Shown here: positions 37,181 to 46,958 of the stretch, piece after piece | Layout: every line of letters starts with the position of its first letter | Position numbering within the stretch: the stretch's first letter is position 1 | Origin: Cinnamomum chago | Taxonomy: Eukaryota; Streptophyta; Magnoliopsida; Laurales; Lauraceae | Assembly: GCA_038049695.1 (NCBI GenBank) | Contig: CP142451.1 | Span: 6,508,001-6,572,000 of the forward strand | Length of the DNA: 64,000 nucleotides | Direction of reading: 5' to 3' | The notes under the pieces: generated by a model | What the model saw: only the letters and a program-made list of their open reading frames with translations | The model's database searches: none | Told to the model about the DNA's origin: nothing | Made by a program: the position numbers and the translations under genes

Positions 37181-38385
37181 GTGAGACTTACTGTTCAGGG
37201 AACTTGAAATAAATCTTTGCCCTCAAAGATTTGTGCTAGTACGTCTTCACTTTACAGAGTTTATAATGTTATACTGATCTTTCTATTGCTTGTTAATAAT
37301 GCAAGCTACATAAAGGCTAACTTTTCTTTATTGGCACGGATAGAGTTAGAATCTCAAATGATATTGCAGAGATCGCCACCATTTGCTACCTGGGCTTTCC
37401 TCTTCTACGGTTCTACCTTGATCATCATCCGCATCATTATTATCAACATTTTTTCAGTAGCACTGTTTCACCCATTGTTCTGAAAATGGGAATCGTATCA
37501 CAAATTTCTCATACCCATGAATCGAATCAAATTGTCTCGTAAATTGCAGGATTCTTTTTCTAATAAAATGAAAAATAATTAAAAATTAAAAAAGAAAACG
37601 AAAAAAGTAGTTATTCATAATCCATCAATTTTTCCATTCATAACAGTATAAATACAATGACAAATATGTGTATCAAACAATCATATTTAGAACATCATGG
37701 CATATATTAATACATAATATATGAAATATGTAAATAGTTAAATATGTTAAAGGTATCAATATATATTTATTTTTTCTTATCTATAAACCAAAATATGAAA
37801 GTAAAAATAAAATTGAAACCATCAATCTTACACCATAGAATATCTCTTGAAGTTAAGAGAGTGTTCATGAAAGAAAACAGAGAAGCTTCATACATATAGT
37901 CTAATGCTATAATGATTTAATCAAATGCATGTTCTTTATTCATCTCTAAAATCTCCCCAAAGACGCAAAAACTCTTAAGAGGTTTCGTTGACTGCTATAT
38001 AATATTTTAAAAGTAGAAATGCTAAAAGAAAGAAATAAAAAAAATGAAATAATGAGAAAAGATTATTAATATTAACTTATTGGTTGTAACTATTCTCGCT
38101 CAGCCGAATCGCAGGATTTGATGAAACAAATATCCAATCGTAAGATTCACACATGAATCCTGAGATTCTTCTATAAATATGATTCGTTGCATAGATAAAA
38201 TTAGGATTTGAGATTCAGGATTTGAATAATAGGATTCTGATAACAATTGTTTCAATTGATTTTTCCGGGTTTTTTTGTCAGTCTTCTATAGTTGTTTTCC
38301 CCCATGTTCATACTGTAATAAAATTATGTTCTTGCTTTTAAAAGACTACTATGATGTTCACAACATTGATACCACTTTGCTACAG
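37181..38385. other. TEL2 intron, repeat-like filling
   Basis: 1205 bp of AT-rich intron with a repeated ggattcngataat/agattcaggatttg-like motif at about 38100-38250. No further exon or definite transposon end seen. Confidence 0.5.
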
Positions 38386-38659
38386 GTATCCTGTTAGCTG
38401 AAGTGGTCCCTCGGGCACTTGAGGATGTTCAACGTTGCCTATCCTCCAAAAGTCAGTCTATTGATCCTGAGATTGAATCAAAATCTGAATCTCAATTCTG
38501 GCTGACAATTATAAAATCAATAAAAGATCCATATGCTGTGGAAAGGTTTTCGGAAGAGTTATTGCGCCAGCTAGCGAGTAAAGATGTTAATGACACTGAA
38601 GCTTATTGGATGCTTTGGATGTTGTATCATCGGACTTTGAAACATCAAACAGCAGTGAG
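38386..38659 (+). CDS. TEL2: TEL2 exon 2
   Basis: Acceptor ctacag|gt, donor gtgag|gtagtc. Encodes ILLAEVVPRALEDVQRCL through DPYAVERFSEELLRQLASKD to YHRTLKHQTAVR. Fits the conserved kinase-maturation scaffold without gaps. Confidence 0.88.
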
Positions 38660-41237
38660 GTAGTCAACATGTACGTCTTGGCAATTTTCTTAAATACAAG
38701 CGAATGTACTTCCGTATCAGCTAATTGTACTTTTGACTTCATTGATATTTATTCTTAAGTATCAGTGTAGTTGCAAAATGGAGTGAAGTTGTCGCTGAGT
38801 GGGCCCCGGATCTTCGATCAAAATTAGATCAATCTCCTATGGCATTGATCGAATTCAAAGATGGATTCAGCCATTAGAGCACACTCTAGACAATGGGAAA
38901 CACCATAATTGAAGTAAAACTCAGAAGTCTTTGATTAATTGTAATAAGCATAAGTAATCACAAGAGGTACTCATCTGTACAGAGGAGTGAATGGTTCCTT
39001 AGCAAAGAAGACTTCTAATTAAAATTAGGAAACTAGCTAAGCCTAATCAAACGATGAATAAATATTAGAAATAGTCTCAAACTGAATGAAAATAGAAATA
39101 GGGATAAATTTAGACTCCCATAGTAGCTCTTGGTTACAATTGGGCCTATGGGCTGAACCGGGCCCATTTGTCTTCTTGGCCCTGTTATTGGTCCATATTG
39201 CGTTACTGAGGTCAATGACTGACTTCAGCAATATGAATGGAATGAGAATAAGAGAAGTCTTGGTTTGTAGCTATTTGTAAATTAGAAGGAAAAGGTAATG
39301 CATGTCTTGGCATTTTGATGTGGTCATAATTTGCAAATTGAACTATCCAACAAAGCCAAACAGTCAATCTTGATTGATTCTGAAAACCTAAAATCAACTT
39401 TACTAGGATCAACAATCAAATAAGAAAAATAAGGAGTAAGTAGAAGATAGCTTACCCAAATCACTATTCCACTACTTGATAGGTCTTCTATCCTTTGGGA
39501 GAACTATCCTTTGGGAGAACTTACTCAACAGCGGAGAAGAGAGAGAAGTGCAATATCCAAGCAGTTTTTATTGAATGAAAATAATAAAGTCCATTATAGG
39601 GTTGGATGTCCCACATGCCACATATTTATAATGTTCTCATGCCAAAAAGAAATCCGAATCTCTACTAAATCTTAGCCATCTACCTAATCTAACTAATTTA
39701 GAAAGATTACTAAGTAAAAGTCCTTAGAAAACTCAATTTTACTTTCTAGGAAAATTCAAATTTGAATTGGAAGGCCAATGCGTAGTGAATTCTCTTCTTT
39801 CTTTGAAACTTGCTCCCTCTATTTGAGAAAGCTTTCCTAGTCTAGCATTTTCTTTGGAAAATTTCCAATCTTGCTTGCATTAAAGTCACTAGGCATCCCA
39901 AGTCCTGTGGGCTATGGGTCCCTTATTTTGAGCGTGTAGAGCCAGCCAAGGAGGTGCATAGAAGGGCTAGCCCTACATATTCGTTATGGGCCTGGTTAGG
40001 ACTTAGTTGGGTTTGATTTGGGTCCCCACTAAATTTGGAATATTTGTTTTCCAATTTGAAACCCATATTAAGCCCATTCAGTTTTAGATATGAGCCCTTA
40101 TGCTTGATTGGGCCCTGATTGAGATTAAAAGGCTCTCTTTGATCGTTCAAATTGATCATCATAATCAAGTGCCTGATCAAACACAGGATCCATGAAATCT
40201 AACGCATCCGCTCCTGCATCATGTTCATACTTGAAACAGTTTATTTGAAAATTGGTAGTAGAAAACAACACAAAGCAAAGCACATTCTGCAGGCCTAAAG
40301 GGGACTCTTTTTCATATATCGAGTTTAGTAGTGGTCCACCGAAAGTTGAAATTTGAAAATGCATATTTTCTTATTTCCCAAACATTGTCATTGAGACATT
40401 GACCATTCCAATGCATAAGCAAAAGGAAGAAAGAAATGTAGACTAATATAATCATTGATAAAATTATAATCCTACTTGACAAAACTGAAAGTCTTCCAAA
40501 ACAAATGAACTTCGTAATTAAAAAGTCTTGTTGTATTTGGAAAGAGGAGTTGTCTCCTCATGTTGGGACATGTGTCAGCCCGTTTGCACAAGTTGCAACA
40601 CTCCCTCCAGGTTGGAAAAATGCTCATTCTTGAGCTTATCCTTGCTTTTTTTTTTTTTTTTTTTTATTGCTTTTGTAGGCATGTCAAACTTAAAGAGATT
40701 GTTTTAGAATGTACGTTAGAGTAGTCTCGCAGGGCGATTAAGTCACCCTGGAATGTACTTAAAGAATGTTGAGAACTCACTCAAACTTGGAGGGCAACTA
40801 AGTTGTCTTTGAGTCATCTCGGTACCTTAGCAGCCCAAAATGCCTTAAAAAAGTCATGAAATAATGGTAAACTATCTAAAAAAGAGAAAAAAAAAAATGT
40901 CCCTTGAATCTAGAATTTAAAGAATCATCATGTTTTGATTGTTAAGAATAAAAGTATAAATAGGCATCTACATTGTCCCTGGCTTAAGATCACCCTGTGA
41001 AGGACATGGGTGCATGTGCAAGTGTGAGGGCATCTAGACTTGTTTTTACCTCAGTCAAAGTGTCTAATCTTTGAATGCTCAGATTTTCTGTAACATATGG
41101 TTTTAATCTTCTAAAGTAAGCATTATCTTTCCTATGAAACAATGAGTGTCATTAGAACAACCTGGCCGTTCCTGAGATTTGTACGATCCAGGGTGAGGTC
41201 AGGTTTTTTTTTTTTTGGTGTGTGTGTGTGTGTGGTG

Positions 41238-41270
<33 letters not shown>

Positions 41271-41822
41271 GTGGGGGGGGAGCTCACTTGCAAGCATCGA
41301 AGGGACTTGTGGGATGTGGTCATGTAGGGGAAGATCTCTGTGAGCTAGCCTTGGGCGGAAAATGGAAAATTATATGATCAAGAAATTATCAACTTCTAGC
41401 TATTAGGTAAAGTGGAAGGGGTGCTAAAATCTACAGTATCAGTTGAAAGGCCTAGAGTATCTGGGTGAGTGCTAATTCTTTGCCCAGGTGGGAGGATAGG
41501 AGTGAGCAGATAATAGTGCCGGGCCAGGCAATTCCATGCTTGGAGATTTCCGGACTCTGCACCATGGTAATTTCTATGAAATGATATTGTCTGTTATTTT
41601 AAATCAAATTTAACACCTGTAAGCATTCTAATGCTATGTTTGGATGTATCTGTAGAATTCTTTGTTAATTACAATATCATGGACACTACTCAATCTTATG
41701 TTTTTATTTACCTATGGTTAGTAAGAGAGCAGACTGGATTTGTAATACATTTTGGTAAATGTTTACTATTATCTCATCTTTTATCTAATTGTATACTGAT
41801 TCTCATAAATATTGTTATACAG
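38660..41822. other. TEL2 intron, 3.2 kb, with homopolymer tracts
   Basis: No exon is seen. It contains a T run near 40647-40666, a (TG)n tract and an uninterrupted run of about 30 G at 41240-41269 followed by TGT and eight more G. A 16-bp word (ctatcctttgggagaa) is tandemly doubled near 39490. Confidence 0.5.
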
Positions 41823-42214
41823 GGCTATGTTTGGTGACAAATTTTTACTCTGGAAAGTGTTTCCCATCTGTTGCCTTAGATGGATTCTTCAGTTCTCAGT
41901 ACTTAAGTGTCCGCCATGCTCAGGGGCGGACCAAGGCACAGCCACGCGGGTGCAGTCGCACCCGTTAAACCACGGCATGCTTCAAAAAATCCAATTAAAA
42001 TTGTGGGCCCACCCTCAAAATCCATGGTTTGCTCCCAAAACAAAACCACCATTCGCACCCCTCAAACGAAAATCATGGGTCCGCCACTGGCCATGCTCTA
42101 ATGCATCTATAGAAGAGCGAGATAGTGCCGAGCTTTTGGACACACTGCAGCATCTGGTTGTAATATGGTCAAAACGGGAGTTTGTTCAATCAGTGTCCAT
42201 GGAGCAGCAAGCTT
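41823..42214 (+). CDS. TEL2: TEL2 exon 3 with in-frame MITE
   Basis: Acceptor tatacag|gg, donor gctt|gtatcc. Host residues AMFGDKFLLWKVFPICCLRW to LKCPP, then 59 residues from the hAT MITE plus its target duplication, then CSNASIEERDSAELLDTLQH to SMEQQA. Removing the 177 bp restores the spacing seen in homologues. The frame stays open across the insertion. Confidence 0.88.
41921..42089. mobile_element. hAT MITE inside TEL2 coding exon
   Basis: 169 bp, starting CAGGGGCGGACC and ending GGGTCCGCCACTG, flanked by a perfect GCCATGCT duplication (41913-41920, 42090-42097). Same CAGGGGCGGA end family as 27711-28074. Element plus one duplication copy is 177 bp, a multiple of three, and it has no stop in the TEL2 frame. 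Confidence 0.9.
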
Positions 42215-42248
42215 GTATCCTTTCTTCTTTCTTTAGTCCTATGATACT

Positions 42249-42385
42249 CTTTTTTTTTTTTTTGCTAAGTTGGTTTAGTGGTACGGTACTGGTGGGGCTA
42301 CCTACCCACCCAAGGATCAATCCCTGCATGGCTGTGTGAGATGAGACACCCTTACCACTGGGGTGTCTCATGTTTCTCTGCCGCA
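42249..42385 (-). mobile_element. tRNA-derived SINE in TEL2 intron
   Basis: On the minus strand: head gagacaccccagtggtaagg with A-box-like AGTGGTAAGG, B-box-like GGGATTGATCC about 45 bases on, and a poly(A) tail visible here as the T run at 42249-42263. Its head matches the copy near 23283-23405. Target duplication not resolved. Confidence 0.6.
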
Positions 42386-42688
42386 TCCAATGTTAGATGT
42401 GATGCTGTGTATGGTTACGTGTTTGTCCAGGTCAAAATATTCTGCGCTTAATGTTTTAAAATATATGAAATATAAGAATTAACATTTTAAAAGGAATATT
42501 CTCATAGCAAACATGTTAAAATCTAATTGTAGGGCAATGTGATATAACCCATCTGGAGGTTGAACAAGTTCTAGACCTGGTTACATATCTTTGCTTTACA
42601 CCCGTACCAGTGTCCTACTGGGATGGCTTTATTTCATGCATCTAGTGGTACTTTACAAGTTAAGTAATCCCTATATTAAAAAACCCAG

Positions 42689-42778
42689 ATGTAACTGCTG
42701 CCGTTGGGCTTTCTTTGGAGAAAATGTCTAAAGAAAAATTAGAAACAACCAAGGATACACTGCATTCACTTCTTCAAG
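42689..42778 (+). CDS. TEL2: TEL2 exon 4
   Basis: Acceptor aacccag|at, donor ttcaag|gtgtca. Encodes VTAAVGLSLEKMSKEKLETT and KDTLHSLLQ. Homologues continue with GVSCRLESP; here the only donor that keeps frame into exon 5 drops VSC, so this junction may be altered. Confidence 0.82.
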
Positions 42779-43150
42779 GTGTCAGCTATAAGGTTCAGCC
42801 ATTCCCCTGTAGATATCATTTATGTTTGAGAAATTGTGGGGTCCTTTTCCTCAGAAAATATACTGTAAACTGATCTTCTCTATTACATGCATGTGAGACC
42901 TTTCTTTTGGTGACTCGGTACATTGATTCCATAGCGGTTGAAAGGTCACCCATATATCTCCAGGAATGAAAGGTCTAAGCTGACAACTAATTTCTTTTTA
43001 TATTGGCTTCCTTTCAAATTTTCTTTACTTTGTTTTTGGTTTTGAAATCATCAACAGAGAAATTCATTAAAAAAAGAAGAGGAAACATTCCATGTTGAGG
43101 GGATATACCTGATTTCTCTCTCTCTCTATATATATATATATAGAGAGAGA

Positions 43151-43290
43151 GAGGGCTGCTCCCCTACACTGCAGCCCTCCTTAATATCAGCTGCAGGCAT
43201 GTGAGGGGAGCAGTGTAGGACATGTGAAGGCATGGTTCACATGTGTGCAACTGATATTAAGGAGGATTACAGTGTAGGGGAGCAGCCCTC
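43151..43290. mobile_element. Foldback MITE in a (TA)n tract, TEL2 intron 4
   Basis: Arms 43151-43195 and 43246-43290 are 45-bp near-perfect inverted repeats (gagggctgctcccctacact outermost). The left flank is a CT/TA/GA microsatellite and the right flank (TA)6, so the target is a TA microsatellite, as for the element at 4805-4942. Confidence 0.7.
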
Positions 43291-43523
43291 TATATATATA
43301 TATGGGGAAATATTCATGTGTGTGTTTTGGGACCTCTCAGTGAATTAAAAACTTGGGACTTCAACCCATGGATGTTGGGATTTGTTAAACATGGATCTCA
43401 CATGTAATAGGGAGAGTAAAAATTCGGGACATTTTCGGAGCTGGACCCTGTTAGTACCCTTCATAGTACAGCTTCTTGCATTATCTAAAGCAACTGTTAT
43501 AATTTATGTTTGATTTTTGACAG

Positions 43524-44053
43524 GTAGACTGGAAAGCCCTATCCATTTAGTACGGAAAATGGCCAGTTCTGTTGCTCTAGTGTTCTCCAAAATAGTTGAC
43601 CCCAAAAATCCTCTTTACCTTGACGAGGATTCCAAGGGAGATATAATTGACTGGGAGTTTGGGGTTCCTTCCCTACAGAAGAAGGTACAAACTGATTCTC
43701 ACAGTCTAGAAATAACTAAAGATGAATCAAGGGCATCTAAGATTATGCTGGAAGGATCCAATGGGGCTGCTGCTCACAGAAGACGTAAAGATGAAAAGAG
43801 TAAAACATCAAATGCTGATGGGGAATTATCAGGGTTCAAATTGGTAGACCCAGATGAAATTATAGATCCAGCGACATTGAATAATGAAAACTCCATTGAT
43901 GAGGAGGATGATGATGATGAAAGCAGTTCTGTGTCAAGTGACTCATCGTTGCAGCCATACAATTTGTCAGATGATGATGCAGACTTGGAAAAAAAGTTCT
44001 CTCAGTTGGGTGACGTCATTGTAGCATTACGAAAGTCTGATGACCCTGATGGG
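43524..44053 (+). CDS. TEL2: TEL2 exon 5, acidic linker
   Basis: Acceptor ttgacag|gt, donor gatggg|gtgagt. Encodes RLESPIHLVRKMASSVALVF and PKNPLYLDEDSKGDIIDWEF, then an acidic, serine-rich linker (DEEDDDDESSSVSSDSSLQP and SDDDADLEKK). In animal TELO2 a CK2-phosphorylated acidic site binds the R2TP subunit PIH1D1; this linker is a plausible counterpart by position and composition (inference). Confidence 0.88.
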
Positions 44054-45170
44054 GTGAGTTGTTCTTATCAGCATTTTATATATACTCAATCAGGATGTTG
44101 AGGTATCAAAATATTAGAATTTTTTTTTTGGTTGATGAATTTCCCCAATTCAGCTTATGTAACTTAAACTGGGATAAATGATAGTTTTGTACTTATGTTC
44201 TCTTTGTTACAAATTTTTTGAAGGCTAAGCACATTAATCGCAAGTACCCTCTTCAGATATAATTTTCTTTGAAACTGTGAACTGCATTTGCATTAGTATT
44301 ACATCATGCTTCATCTTCCAGACATCCCGCAGAGAGAAATTAATTTCTAACATTTCTTCAAGTATGATGATATAGTCTTTTATCTGTGAAGTAATTATGG
44401 CAATAATGGTATTTGTATTTATTTAATAACAAGGAAGTCTCTCAGGTTATGAAAATAATCTCTTTTTTTTTTTTGGATGTTCTAGATATTTGATATTTCG
44501 AGTTTTTACGGATTTTCATTTTGAAAGGTTACATTTTTTTATAGGAATTTTTTTTCTCTTTTTTATATTTTAATTTTTTCCTAACCAATTTACTATTTCC
44601 CATGTGACCTGACTCGGTATGTGCCGAGTCCAAGTCACAACTCGTTGGCCAATTTTTAAACCATGGTCATATTACTTTGAAAGAAGATGATGTAAGAAAT
44701 ATTTTTTTTTACAAATTTTTATGAGATGTTAAACGATGATTGATCTGGACTCTAGACTACAAAGTAGCTCCATTTAAGCAAAGAATATTATACAGGTGGA
44801 ACCAATGACGTGCAAATCCAGGTTATTCTCTTGGCGGAACTCGCTTTGTTTTGGAAATCGAACAAATTGGTGGATTTTTTGCAGTTAAAAAGGGTCATTT
44901 TGTATGTCTTTCATTTCTCCATGTATTGGCTAATCACCAGAAGGCTAGACTGACCTCTAACGAAGTTCCTTTTCGCACTGTCAATTCCCGGTGGGCCCAT
45001 CATTGAACAGTCTGAATTAATGAGAGATGAGTTTCACTTGCACGTTGGCCCAAATGAGAATTCTAGGAAAGGGATAGCTTGGAAAATGTCTTAATGTCTT
45101 CATTCATTCTGTCTAAAACATTCCCGTTTGCTAAGCCTAAGTTAGATCCTACTTTTTTTCCTTTGTACAG
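44054..45170. other. TEL2 intron 5
   Basis: 1117 bp, T-rich, no further exon or recognisable transposon end. Confidence 0.5.
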
Positions 45171-45926
45171 GTGGAAAGGGCCCTTGATGTTACTGAAAAA
45201 CTTGTGAGAGCATCACCTGATGAACTTCAGTATGTTTCCGGTGATCTTGCTAGAGTACTTGTGCATATTCGTTGCTCTGATGTGACTGTTGAGGGGGAGG
45301 AAGAATCTGCTGAAGAAAAGAGATATAGAGCACTGGTTGCATTGCTTGTTACGTGCCCATTTGAATCTTTGGATTCACTGCACGGACTACTGTATTCACC
45401 AAATGTTGATGTCAGCCAACGCATCTTGATCCTTGATGTCATGACAGATGCTGCGCAGGAGCTTGCTAATACTAGAAGTGTTAAAGGGCGGAATTTTTTC
45501 AACGATTTCAGAGAGGCAGGCGTGGTTTTTACCCAGTAGCAAAGGACCTCCTGGAGCTAGGGAATGGAAAGAGGTCTCAGAAACGGGAACCTTGTTATGT
45601 TATTCTCATCGATATGAAAGAGAACTTCCTTCCAAATCCGGTCAGATAAAGTCAGGGAAGTCACGCCAATGGAGTCATCGATTGGCAAATATACACGAAA
45701 ACAAAGTGGAATGGTCAAAAAACAACTTCCCCATGTATGCAGCTGCGTTTATGCTCCCTGCTATGCAGGGATTTGATAAGAAAAGGCATGGGGTTGACTT
45801 GCTTGGTAGGGATTTTATTGTTCTTGGTAAACTTATCTATATGCTTGGTGTTTGTATGAAATGCATGGCTATGCATCCAGAGGCATCGGCTTTGGCTCCT
45901 GCTCTTCTTGATATGTTAAGCTCTAG
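45171..45926 (+). CDS. TEL2: TEL2 exon 6, with a +1 T
   Basis: Acceptor tgtacag|gt, donor tctag|gtaagc. Encodes the Telomere_reg-2 region (RALDVTEKLVRASPDELQYV to LDVMTDAAQELA) and, in the next frame, STISERQAWFLPSSKGPPGA through DKKRHGVDLLGRDFIVLGKL to ALAPALLDMLSS. The frame changes at the T6 run 45494-45499; one T fewer would give continuous homology. Either a disabling mutation or a homopolymer miscount. Confidence 0.85.
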
Positions 45927-46075
45927 GTAAGCTACTGAGAATCTGTGTGCATTAATTTTTATTCAGGAATAGTTTGATGCCAACGATATAATCATTTTCA
46001 GCTTCCTCTTCTATCTGGGATTGGCTTTGTGGTTTTGCTTTTGCTCAGCTCTATTTATCTAACACTGATGGAGTA

Positions 46076-46690
46076 TGATGATGCCAAAAAGTGGATTTTG
46101 AACACCACCGGTCAAGTAACGAGTAATAAATGCAGTAATTTAACGTAGCACAGAAATTTATAGTGGTTCGGTCAAGAGTGACCTACGTCCACTTCGCAAA
46201 AGGCAGGGTTGCCTTGTTTCTTTACTAATCGGAGGTGTGGAGATTACAAATTGAGTAGTACTGAGCAAAGGTTACATATATCCTGCCCCTCAAGCATTGG
46301 TGGGGGCTTTATAGTCGTCCCCTAACAGTCGGGGCGACTCTCCAGCGATATCCCATGAGATCCTGCAACGGGCGTGGCCCCAACGGGCGTCCACGAACAG
46401 GTGTAGTGGGCAGGAAATACTCCGCCTGACTCGGTAAAAGCAGCAGCCGCCATGACGAAGCAATCCTCTAACTTGTATTTGAGATCATACGGCCCTGACC
46501 TACTGGCATGGGTTAAGTTTCTTGGACCTGGCTAGCTACACATTCTGGGTCACCGGACCTGACCTGTCATCTGACCCGCTACGGTGGATCGGACCGGACC
46601 CTTAACGGGTAGATAACGACCCGGGTTCATCTTGGGTTAGTCAGACCCGACCCACTACCGTGGGCCAAGCCATTTGGGCCTGGCCCATCA
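46076..46690 (-). repeat. 3' LTR of Tat element
   Basis: 615 bp. On the element strand it holds TATAAAGCCCCCACC and, downstream, GTGGACGTAGGTCAC..TTGACCGAACCAC, both shared in outline with the gag-only element LTRs. Confidence 0.93.
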
Positions 46691-46958
46691 TTTGCCCCTC
46701 AATGTCTTGCGTCAAAGAAGAATTTGAAAGGGAGACATTAGTACAATCTAAGCTTCTTCATGTCGAGCGGTTTGGAAATTTATTTTTTATTTTTTTTTTT
46801 TTTAGTTTATCCAGATGTGCTCATCCCAAGCCTAAAATAACTTTCTGCAAAAGATCTCTGACACCTCTCTTATTTCTACAAGAAAGATCTAGGGTTGGAA
46901 CCTCTGAAAGGAAAAACATCCTCTGAGAAAAGTTTAATTCTTTGTTTAGCAAAGATAG

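Noticed and set aside
41142-41327. Poly-Gly / poly-Pro frames
   Set aside because: Produced by the G homopolymer.
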